Part shown: one piece after another, positions 15,726-22,759 of the stretch
Numbering within the stretch: position 1 is the stretch's first letter
Layout of the letters: every line of letters begins with the position of its first letter
Source: Euryarchaeota archaeon UBA170
GTDB lineage: Archaea; Thermoplasmatota; Poseidoniia; Poseidoniales; Thalassarchaeaceae
Direction: 5' to 3'
DNA: 32,408 nucleotides
Assembly (NCBI GenBank): GCA_002499345.1
Contig: DALF01000039.1
Coordinates: forward strand, 1-32,408
Program-made: the position numbers and the translations under genes
The notes under the pieces: model-generated
Databases searched by the model: none
Told to the model about the DNA's origin: nothing
The model's input: the letters and a program-made list of their open reading frames with translations, nothing else

Positions 15726-16721
15726 ATGGTCAGTACTAGGTTAACTAAAGATGCAGGAATCGAATATCCAATAATATGTGGAGCTATGTATCCATGCTCT
15801 AATCCTGAGCTAGTTGCCGCAGCCTCAGAAGGAGGGGGAATCGCCATAGTACAACCGGTTTCACTGACTATGGTTCATGGATATAACAAGCCAGATACTA
15901 AAGAGGGACTAAGGGCATCTATCCGTCATATTAGGACTATGACAAGCAATCCAATAGGATTTAACGCATTAATCGAGAAAGGTAGCGATAAGTATCTGCA
16001 GAGGATGTCTGAGTGGATCGATATAGCCTTGGATGAAGGCATAAGATTCTTCGTAACCTCCCTCGGTAAGCCAGATTGGGTCTGTGACAGGGTTCATGCC
16101 AAAGGCGGAGTGGTATACCACGATGTAACTAACAGAATCCACGCTAAGAAGGGTATTGATTGCGGAGTGGATGGACTGATTTGTGTTAATGACAGGGCAG
16201 GAGGTCATCTCGGAGACATGTCAATGGAAGAGATGTATGAAGACCTCTCGGATCTGGGTGTTCCACTTATCTGCGCTGGCGGAATTGGAAGCGAAAAGGA
16301 ACTCATAGCGGCCATGAAGATGGGTTATGATGGAGTACAGATGGGTACAAGATTTATTGCTACTGATGAATGCACAACTCCCCAAGATTACAAAGACGCT
16401 ATCGTCAATGCGAAAGAAGAAGATATCACATGGACAACAAAACTAACTGGCGTTCCGATTGCAGTAATTGAGACCAAAGGATCGAAGAAGCAGAGTAATT
16501 GGCTAATTAGGAGACTCCTAAAAAGTAGGCTCAAGCATCGAGTTAGAGTACTGATAACTGGGATTTCATTCTGGAGAATGAGATCATTAGCTCGAGGAAA
16601 GAAATCCTCAGCAAAGGATCTTTGGTCAGCTGGAAAGAGCGTCGAGACGGTTGATGGAATAGAATCCGCTACCGTAATTATGAGAAGACTGGGCCGATCA
16701 TTGGAAACTAATCATGAATAA
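15726..16721 (+). CDS. NPD/FabK-family FMN flavoprotein (nitronate monooxygenase-like)
   Basis: This 331-residue TIM-barrel FMN protein belongs to the family of nitronate monooxygenase (formerly 2-nitropropane dioxygenase) and the enoyl-reductase FabK. Features: N-terminal YPIICGAMYPCSNPELVAAA, IGFNALIEKG, VNDRAGGHLGDM with the catalytic-type His, and phosphate-binding VPLICAGGIGSEKELIAAMK and DGVQMGTRFIATDEC. ATG 15726 follows CGTGA-N4. As last gene of the beta-oxidation operon it may handle unusual acyl-CoA double bonds or nitronates; the sequence does not decide. Its TAA stop abuts the stop of the next, convergent gene with no spacer. Confidence 0.87.
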   Translation: MVSTRLTKDAGIEYPIICGAMYPCSNPELVAAASEGGGIAIVQPVSLTMVHGYNKPDTKEGLRASIRHIRTMTSNPIGFNALIEKGSDKYLQRMSEWIDIALDEGIRFFVTSLGKPDWVCDRVHAKGGVVYHDVTNRIHAKKGIDCGVDGLICVNDRAGGHLGDMSMEEMYEDLSDLGVPLICAGGIGSEKELIAAMKMGYDGVQMGTRFIATDECTTPQDYKDAIVNAKEEDITWTTKLTGVPIAVIETKGSKKQSNWLIRRLLKSRLKHRVRVLITGISFWRMRSLARGKKSSAKDLWSAGKSVETVDGIESATVIMRRLGRSLETNHE

Positions 16722-19700
16722 TCAAGTCACTGAGTACGCCAGCTTGTTAAGTTGCTGAAGGCCCCCGACAACACCAAACCCAAACTCTTCTTCCAATGCT
16801 CTAGAAACTAGTTTGAAGTCGGAGTCCCTAGTAGCCACTACAACACTACCCACTCCCATCGGGAAAGAATCAGCAATTATGGCAGCGCTCTTCATGATAT
16901 CACAATCTCCCTTCTCAGGATAGATTGCCTCTCCCTCGATCTCTGTTCTCGCAGGAATATCTTCCCTATGCTCTCTCTTATGCTGGTCTATTACTCTGAA
17001 GATTTCTCTGTGGTTGAACAGGAAGCCTTCTAGATCAATATCCTTGGAACCACCCTCCTCTTCACTCGATTCCCAATTATTAAAGATCGAGATGATAGAA
17101 GAAACCCTCTCTTGTAGAATTCTTTCAGTAATGGCCTTTATCCAAGAAGCTCTTTCGATATACACATTTTCGAATAATTTAAGAACAATATCTGGAGACT
17201 TTACGCGGTTCATGAATTCACCCATTGCGGCCTGAGGGATGTTCAGCAATATCCGTCCTTCCTTAGCAAGAGACCTCAGCTTCCAGTGAAACGCCCTCTG
17301 CATGGTCCAATCCAAACTCCCAAGACTGTCTGGTGAAATTTCCATGAGTAAATCATCCTTGAGCGCATCTATCAAGATATTTGTATCTACCAATATCAAT
17401 GGCTTCAGTCCGAGGCTACCAAGAGTTTTCCTCTCTCTAACTGAAATTTTTCCAGACTGTCTTGTGAATAGATTCCTCTGAGTGTTCCGTAGTATTTTCT
17501 CTTCTCTCCCCTCGAACTCTCCTGACTTTAAAGCCCTCTCAAACATTCTAAGAGCCCGTATTGGACTTATTTCAGCTACCTGCTCAATCACAGTAACTAT
17601 TGAGAAAGTATCTTTCACTCTCTCCCTCATTTCTGAATCAAATCTTCTTTCCAGATCTGATCTTCTGGATTGTGATGAATGACTCATCTTCATTATTGCC
17701 GCCATCACCCTCCCTTGGAATGGATCTATTGGTAGTCCATGCTCTACAGGATACATTTTGATTGATTCCAGAGATTCGATTATGGAGGCTCTATCTTCCT
17801 CTGTATCTCCGTCTCTTTGCTCATTGCTTACATGCTCGATAATCCTTGATGTGGCCCCTACCTGATTCTTTTCTTTATGATCTTTACAGACATTCAAGTA
17901 CATTTTGAATCTATTAGTTACTGAAGCTGACAGTGTAGGATATGCGTCAATCAGTGCTACAGCCTCCTTCCATCCTCCTCCATGAGCAAATGAAATCAGA
18001 GACCATCTGAGGAAGATCGCAGATTTTTCAATATCTACCTCCATTAGCCTAGAAGCAGCATCTTTGTAGGCCCAGGCTGAACCCATTAAATCGCCGCTTC
18101 TCTCCAGAAGAGCCGCCTTGACTATCTGGCTTTCAGGACTATTGCTATCATTTTCCCTATACCATGAATCCAATGATTCAATCCCTACGGAGTGTTCGAA
18201 AACTAAGTCAGAAGCGAATCTAACGGTTCTCATAGAAACTCCGTCCACAGATATCACCGATTCAAGAGAGGAGACGGCTTGTTCCCTTCTCGAAGAATCT
18301 CCATTTTGAAGATCTACCGCGGCCCTATTCAGAATCAGAGAATTTATCACTGCTTCGAAAAGCCTTCTCTCCAATAAAGTCAAATCCGCCTCATTGACAG
18401 AATTAACTAATTTATCTATTCTTACTTCCTTTACTATTCCATCTCCTTCTGGACCTAGAGCCATTCTAACCTCTTTCAGGGTCTTCAATCCATCCGAGTC
18501 TAATTTATCATGAACGGCTCCAAGATTACTACTTATGCCATCAAGAAGAGAAATCAAACCCACACACACATCAGAAAGAACACTGTCCCTTTCCGCGTCT
18601 TCTATTGAGGCAAGAGCCACTCTTCTCGCATCCAATAATTTAGATGAAAGGCCAACAGAGTCATCGGCAGTGATTAGATGCCATGACAACATAACACGAA
18701 ATGGATATGCCCTCTGTAACGATACCTCCTCGATTAATAGGTCCGTCAGCCCCTTTATTTCTGCGAACATAGTAAATGATGATATGATTTCATCCGTATA
18801 CCTAATTTGATCAATATTGGATAGAATATTAGCTGCGGATGTCCTAACTAGAGAAGGAGAGTCGGGATGTGAAAGTGCCAATCTGAGACATTCCTCATCG
18901 AGATCATTAAGACCGGAAACTATCGACTCGAGGGAAATCCCCGTAGAATCTTCTGATATCATAGTCAAACATATCTTCAATCCTTTGAGGTCCTTCACTG
19001 GCTTTCCTTCGATATACTTCAAAGCGGATGTCAATTCACCGGATTCTACCAGTCCTTCCGATGCAATCCATGCCAATCGATTAGGAATTACCCCACTCAC
19101 CGATTCGATAATAGATATCCCCTCCATTGCTAAATCTAGTGGCATTTCCTCAGGATAAAGATCCACCCGAAGCCAACCCTCCATCTTAATTGCAGAAGAT
19201 AATTTGTCTTCGCCCACTTTTTCGACAGCTAGATTCCAGTCACAGTCTACGCCTTCTCTTAGAGAAACTAGAGTATTGAGTCCAGTAGAAACTTCTGCAC
19301 AGTCCCCCTCGATCCCTTCTAATACATCTCTGGTCCTATCAGAACCCGCGGCCGCCAGTAATAACCCCTCGAGAAGTGCAGCATCTCCTTCCATACCTGT
19401 CAGTGAAGGAGCCATCCATTCCTCCCAAAGATTACGACGGGGATTTTTTCGTAGATCCTTCTCAATTTTCTGAATAGTTTTCAATTGTGATGCCGACAGT
19501 TTGAATGGAGCAACTAAGGTTAACCAACCTCTGAGCGCATCATTGTCCGAATAATCTATCTTTGAACCTTCTATCCATGGTCCCCTTTCTCCAAAGCTAG
19601 ATTCAGGCTCCACAATAGGGAAGAGGCCCATTTCTGCTAGCAAGGGAGACTCTCTTGCGAGCCTCTCCCATACCGGATGAATTCCCCTCCTGCACTCTTG

Positions 19701-20108
19701 CCTAATAGAATCCATCTCCAAATCCCAAGAGGTTCTCCAATCGTCCTGAGGGAATCTATTTTTTTGAGCTATGAGCACAGCAAGTTTGTACCCACAGGAA
19801 AAACCACTAGAAAGCGCATCATCTGGAGAAGCGAGTTTATCCGAAGTGGTCGTAATCTTTCCACGGCCCCCCCTTCTCCCTATTCTACGAGATCTATTTT
19901 TTTTCTGAGAGTCATTAGTCCCCACCGCATCTAAAGCCTCCTTTCCAGCGGCAATCATTGCAAGTGCTTTCCAACTGGGGTCTTGTAGTAACGACCAAGA
20001 AGGGGCATTAGTAAGCTTCTTTTTTCGTGTTGCCTCATGGTCACCAGACCTACTGAGTATTTCCAAACAGTCCAGAAGGTACTCCTCCACAGCACAACCC
20101 TGACTCAC
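16722..20108 (-). CDS. Giant alpha-helical protein with C-terminal PIN nuclease domain
   Basis: The 1128-residue protein has no family I can name over its first 900 residues, which are predicted helical and repeat-like (TPR/HEAT-type), with a basic stretch KKKNRSRRIGRRGGRGK near 69-85. From about 902 a PIN domain begins: KPLILVDTNILIDALKDDLL (Asp908), GDCDIMKSAAIIAD (Asp1068, Asp1070) and VVVATRDSDFKLVSRALEEE (Asp1095, Asp1097). These acidic residues are the metal-binding set of VapC/PIN ribonucleases. A helical insertion (about 985-1060) is larger than in VapC toxins. There is no antitoxin-like neighbour. The GTG 20108 start has no clear RBS; GTG six codons in is an alternative. Likely an RNA-cleaving enzyme with a large protein- or RNA-binding arm (inference). 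Confidence 0.8.
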   Translation of the reverse strand: MSQGCAVEEYLLDCLEILSRSGDHEATRKKKLTNAPSWSLLQDPSWKALAMIAAGKEALDAVGTNDSQKKNRSRRIGRRGGRGKITTTSDKLASPDDALSSGFSCGYKLAVLIAQKNRFPQDDWRTSWDLEMDSIRQECRRGIHPVWERLARESPLLAEMGLFPIVEPESSFGERGPWIEGSKIDYSDNDALRGWLTLVAPFKLSASQLKTIQKIEKDLRKNPRRNLWEEWMAPSLTGMEGDAALLEGLLLAAAGSDRTRDVLEGIEGDCAEVSTGLNTLVSLREGVDCDWNLAVEKVGEDKLSSAIKMEGWLRVDLYPEEMPLDLAMEGISIIESVSGVIPNRLAWIASEGLVESGELTSALKYIEGKPVKDLKGLKICLTMISEDSTGISLESIVSGLNDLDEECLRLALSHPDSPSLVRTSAANILSNIDQIRYTDEIISSFTMFAEIKGLTDLLIEEVSLQRAYPFRVMLSWHLITADDSVGLSSKLLDARRVALASIEDAERDSVLSDVCVGLISLLDGISSNLGAVHDKLDSDGLKTLKEVRMALGPEGDGIVKEVRIDKLVNSVNEADLTLLERRLFEAVINSLILNRAAVDLQNGDSSRREQAVSSLESVISVDGVSMRTVRFASDLVFEHSVGIESLDSWYRENDSNSPESQIVKAALLERSGDLMGSAWAYKDAASRLMEVDIEKSAIFLRWSLISFAHGGGWKEAVALIDAYPTLSASVTNRFKMYLNVCKDHKEKNQVGATSRIIEHVSNEQRDGDTEEDRASIIESLESIKMYPVEHGLPIDPFQGRVMAAIMKMSHSSQSRRSDLERRFDSEMRERVKDTFSIVTVIEQVAEISPIRALRMFERALKSGEFEGREEKILRNTQRNLFTRQSGKISVRERKTLGSLGLKPLILVDTNILIDALKDDLLMEISPDSLGSLDWTMQRAFHWKLRSLAKEGRILLNIPQAAMGEFMNRVKSPDIVLKLFENVYIERASWIKAITERILQERVSSIISIFNNWESSEEEGGSKDIDLEGFLFNHREIFRVIDQHKREHREDIPARTEIEGEAIYPEKGDCDIMKSAAIIADSFPMGVGSVVVATRDSDFKLVSRALEEEFGFGVVGGLQQLNKLAYSVT

Positions 20109-20163
20109 GGCCTATGCGCTCTGTACATCAACACATCGCCTTGTCAATCAACGCGTCAGGAGA

Positions 20164-20172
20164 GGAAATAAG
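20164..20172 (+). promoter_or_regulatory. TATA-like box for the membrane protein gene
   Basis: GGAAATAAG is centred about 26 bases before ATG 20194, the spacing expected for a leaderless archaeal transcript. It lies in the 85-base divergent region shared with the PIN-protein gene. Confidence 0.4.
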
Positions 20173-20193
20173 CAATCACACCTCGGCTAATAC

Positions 20194-20670
20194 ATGGATT
20201 TTATCAGGGTGGCAATTCTGATGGTCCACCCATTACTGGCTCTAGCTTTGATCTGGGCATTTATGAGACAGAGGTCATGGAGAAGGGAAAGACACGGATT
20301 AAGGGGAAATGAAAGGACTTTGGCCGTCAATACACATGAAAAATCAGGTAATAGAATAATGGCATATCTATTGATTGTAATCCTAGTGGCATTTACAGCT
20401 CAGATAGTCGATGCTATTCTTTTGGGCCAGACCAATGAAGAAGTCCTCAAACAACTGATCCCCAATCATTATCATGGCTGGGCAGGAATTCTGGCGCTTG
20501 TACTTATGACAACTCTCTGGTATTTGGGTAGAAAGACTAGTTCGTTGAGAAGAGAAGGACTGAATAGTGTAAAAACCAGAGATTTACATGGAAGAATGAG
20601 CGATGTCATGGCAATCTTAGTTATCATTCATGCATTCTTGGGATTCCTGTATCTATTACAGATTTTCTGA
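20194..20670 (+). CDS. Four-helix membrane protein with conserved-looking histidines (DUF4079-like)
   Basis: The 158 residues hold four hydrophobic helices at about 4-23, 57-77, 95-112 and 138-157, joined by basic loops. Histidines occur at helix ends and inside helices: H12 (VHPLLALAL), H92/H94 (NHYHGWAGIL), H132 (LHGRMSDVM) and H146 (IIHAFLGFL). This layout resembles the DUF4079 family and, more loosely, small b-type cytochrome or ferric-reductase-like membrane proteins where paired His bind heme. Heme binding is a hypothesis. The gene stands alone on the plus strand; its stop abuts the RNase HI stop. ATG 20194 is the only reasonable start and is probably leaderless. Confidence 0.75.
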   Translation: MDFIRVAILMVHPLLALALIWAFMRQRSWRRERHGLRGNERTLAVNTHEKSGNRIMAYLLIVILVAFTAQIVDAILLGQTNEEVLKQLIPNHYHGWAGILALVLMTTLWYLGRKTSSLRREGLNSVKTRDLHGRMSDVMAILVIIHAFLGFLYLLQIF

Positions 20671-21210
20671 CTATCTTTTACCAGGCTTCCAGAATTGAAG
20701 GGGAAGGGGACTCACTTCTTTCATTGCCCTGAAAGCTAGATGATCTGCTCGTTCATTCCACCTGTGCCCCTCGTGAGCTCTCACATGTTCTATTGAGATG
20801 TCAAAGGAAGATTCTACCTCCTCCCAAAGAGAACGAACTCTGACTGCCAGAGCTTTATTCGCCTTAGCCTTCCAGTTTCCAGACCCTATATTCATAGCGT
20901 ATTCAGAGTCTCCTCTTACTACTATCTTGCCTGAAATATGATTCTTCAGAATCCAAATAAGTGAGTGAGCGAACGCGCTTAACTCAGCAGTATTATTTGA
21001 TCCAACACTAGCTCCGATATATCCTTCTTCAAGTGGGCTAGTAACCACGATCCCACTCTTCTCGTTAACTATCTCTCCATGGCCCCTGCCTATGCCATTG
21101 TCTCCACTTACCACACAGAATCCCCAACCAGCAGGTGTCTCCGACGTCACATTTCTATTTTCGCCACACGAACCGTCGAAGTAGATGTAAGTGGCAGAGC
21201 TCCCCATCAT
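20671..21210 (-). CDS. rnhA: Ribonuclease HI
   Basis: RNase HI cuts the RNA strand of RNA/DNA hybrids, for example at primers and R-loops. The 179-residue protein has the full catalytic set: Asp12 (IYFDGSC), Glu76 (NNTAELSAF), Asp101 (VVRGDSEYAM) and Asp155 (NERADHLAF), plus the catalytic-loop His in EHVRAHEGHRWNERAD. An insertion between the first strands (about 35-68) makes it longer than E. coli RnhA. The start ATG overlaps the last base of the gcvH stop (TAATG), so the two genes are translationally coupled. A second ATG follows immediately. Confidence 0.93.
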   Translation of the reverse strand: MMGSSATYIYFDGSCGENRNVTSETPAGWGFCVVSGDNGIGRGHGEIVNEKSGIVVTSPLEEGYIGASVGSNNTAELSAFAHSLIWILKNHISGKIVVRGDSEYAMNIGSGNWKAKANKALAVRVRSLWEEVESSFDISIEHVRAHEGHRWNERADHLAFRAMKEVSPLPLQFWKPGKR

Positions 21211-21593
21211 TATTCCTCTATGAGCCCACGATATGTAGCCCCATCTAGCAAAGAAGAAAGCTCCGAAGCGTCAGAGACCGACATCTTACAAATCCAGCCT
21301 TTTCCGTAAGGATCCTCATTAATTAGCTCAGGAGCGTCCTCTAGATCCTCATTGATTTCTATTACTTCCCCGCTTATAGGGGCATAGATCTCACTGACAG
21401 ACTTTACAGACTCTACACTGGCGAATGACTCCATTGAGCTTACCGTAATGCCCATTTCGGGTAGTTCTACCCAGACTACATCAGTAAGGGCGTTCTGAGC
21501 GTAGTCTGTAACCCCTATCACTACGGAACCTCCCTCGATCCTAATCCACTCATGCTCCTTCGTATATCTCAGCTCTTCAGGTACCTCGCTCAC
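21210..21593 (-). CDS. gcvH: Glycine cleavage system H protein
   Basis: GcvH carries the lipoyl arm that shuttles the methylamine group in glycine cleavage. At 127 residues it has normal length. LRYTKEHEWIRIEGGSVVIG is the N-terminal signature; the lipoylated Lys64 sits in ESFASVESVKSVSEIYAPIS; NEDPYGKGWICKMSVSD closes the domain. The start is GTG 21593, confirmed by GGTGA four bases upstream. No gcvT, gcvP or lpd is in the window, so its partners must be encoded elsewhere, or it serves lipoate transfer. It is coupled to RNase HI downstream. Confidence 0.95.
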   Translation of the reverse strand: MSEVPEELRYTKEHEWIRIEGGSVVIGVTDYAQNALTDVVWVELPEMGITVSSMESFASVESVKSVSEIYAPISGEVIEINEDLEDAPELINEDPYGKGWICKMSVSDASELSSLLDGATYRGLIEE

Positions 21594-21597
21594 AGTC

Positions 21598-21602
21598 TCA
21601 CC
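21598..21602 (-). promoter_or_regulatory. Ribosome binding site deciding the gcvH GTG start
   Basis: GGTGA on the minus strand, exactly four bases before GTG 21593, the same spacing as for nrdJ and the acyl-CoA dehydrogenase gene. Confidence 0.7.
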
Positions 21603-21645
21603 CTACCTTACGAGGGCGACCTGACAGTCAAGCTTTCGTTCGTAG

Positions 21646-22017
21646 CTACTCCTCTTCCAGGCGTCGTTCTAAGTGTACTTTCTCCAATTCAGCCCAGGCC
21701 CCTCCCATTTTTTCTACGCCTGCTTCTTCCTGCTCTAGTATCAATCTGGACATCATTTCCTCCTCTTGCTCTCTACTTACCCACCTGTCTAGAAAGAAAT
21801 TCCCGTACTCTCTCCCTCCCGCGTTTCTAATCGCCAATAACAGCAATCCACTAATAGCCGCCAAAGCAGGGAAGGCCAGAGCCCTATTATCTGCGTTTGA
21901 AATATCTTCATCTAGAATGACTAGACTGCCATCTCCCATAGATATTGAAGTTAGGAAAACCATGGAAACGAGTATGCCAAGCAAGACTCTCCTAAGTCGG
22001 CTGGCGGGTGAATCCAT
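21646..22017 (-). CDS. Small membrane protein of unknown function
   Basis: I do not recognise the family. The product has 123 residues from ATG 22017 (TTG 22026 would add three). Two hydrophobic helices are visible, RVLLGILVSMVFLTSIS (about 10-26) and ALAFPALAAISGLLLLAI (about 47-64), separated by an acidic loop, followed by a charged, Glu-rich helical tail (about 75-123) that may form a coiled coil. Likely topology: both ends in the cytoplasm. It lies between the NTPase gene (39 bases upstream) and gcvH, all on the minus strand, and may share their transcript. Confidence 0.7.
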   Translation of the reverse strand: MDSPASRLRRVLLGILVSMVFLTSISMGDGSLVILDEDISNADNRALAFPALAAISGLLLLAIRNAGGREYGNFFLDRWVSREQEEEMMSRLILEQEEAGVEKMGGAWAELEKVHLERRLEEE

Positions 22018-22056
22018 GTCAATCAACAGGGGGTGTAGCGAATCAACTTCTCCATC

Positions 22057-22617
22057 TCAGTAGTCCTGCTGAATCAATTTCAGTATCTTATACGGAAGTA
22101 GCGCCCGGTTAACGGGCGTGACTTCCAGTATACGCCCATCATCCCTTCTCCTAACGTCCTGTAGTAGAGGATGGCGACTCTTTTTATGCAGTGTCAGTAG
22201 AGTCGGCATGTCATACTTCAAGGCCTCGCGAACAGCTGAAACAAAACCCTCACTTTCGACAGTAAATTTTCCAACCTCGTCGATGACTAGGTATTGGCAG
22301 TTACCAATTGCATTCAGAATTGCCGGGACCCCGACCCTATCAATCTCGCTTGGATCAATACCATACCCAAGTACCCTGTGACGTGAATCAATCTCCTTGT
22401 GCGCCATTACTCCCCTCTCCCCGGTTACAATGTCGACACAAGCGTATCCTACTCTCTCCCCATTCTCTATAATTGCCTCTGATCTCATGCCGGCAATTAC
22501 TGGAATCCCCAAGGATCCAGAATTTTCCTCTTCGATCATCTTGAGGACCTTGTCAAGAACCGCCGACTTACCAGATCTGGGGAGACCAGTTATTCCAATC
22601 TTAGGATTGATGCCCAT
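22057..22617 (-). CDS. THEP1-family nucleoside-triphosphatase
   Basis: THEP1 proteins are small archaeal and eukaryotic P-loop NTPases that hydrolyse ATP, GTP and other NTPs; their cellular role is unclear. The 186-residue protein has Walker A GLPRSGKS (11-18), typical GERVGYACVDIVTGERGVMA, Walker B QYLVIDEVGKF and the family's late segment ALKYDMPTLLTLHKKSRHPL. ATG 22617 gives the usual N-terminus; GTG 22641 would add eight residues, and AAGGAG lies between the two. The small membrane protein gene follows after 39 bases. Confidence 0.88.
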   Translation of the reverse strand: MGINPKIGITGLPRSGKSAVLDKVLKMIEEENSGSLGIPVIAGMRSEAIIENGERVGYACVDIVTGERGVMAHKEIDSRHRVLGYGIDPSEIDRVGVPAILNAIGNCQYLVIDEVGKFTVESEGFVSAVREALKYDMPTLLTLHKKSRHPLLQDVRRRDDGRILEVTPVNRALLPYKILKLIQQDY

Positions 22618-22720
22618 TAGCTCTACTTCTCCTTGACACACTCACGTGATAGTACGACCAGTGTAGGATAAGCAACGATAATAGTCTATTCGGTCAGATA
22701 TGTCTTTTTCTTCCCCTCAA

Positions 22721-22736
22721 CGGAAATCAATTTCCG
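22721..22736. repeat. Palindrome between the methyltransferase-like and NTPase genes
   Basis: CGGAAAT-CA-ATTTCCG is a 7-base inverted repeat with a 2-base centre. It lies 24 bases past the 3' end of the methyltransferase-like gene, in the 142-base gap before the NTPase start. With so small a loop it is better read as a DNA-binding site than an RNA hairpin. No T-run follows on the transcribed strand, so it is not a typical terminator. Confidence 0.4.
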
Positions 22737-22759
22737 CTTTATCGATGGTAGCAACCCAA

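Noticed and set aside
16722..20108. VapBC-type toxin-antitoxin system
   Set aside because: The PIN domain is the tail of a 1128-residue protein and no small antitoxin gene lies on either side.
22642..22759. tRNA or small RNA gene in the largest gaps (22618-22759, 7019-7180, 20109-20193)
   Set aside because: No cloverleaf, T-arm consensus or other RNA family signature was seen; only short palindromes and promoter-like DNA.
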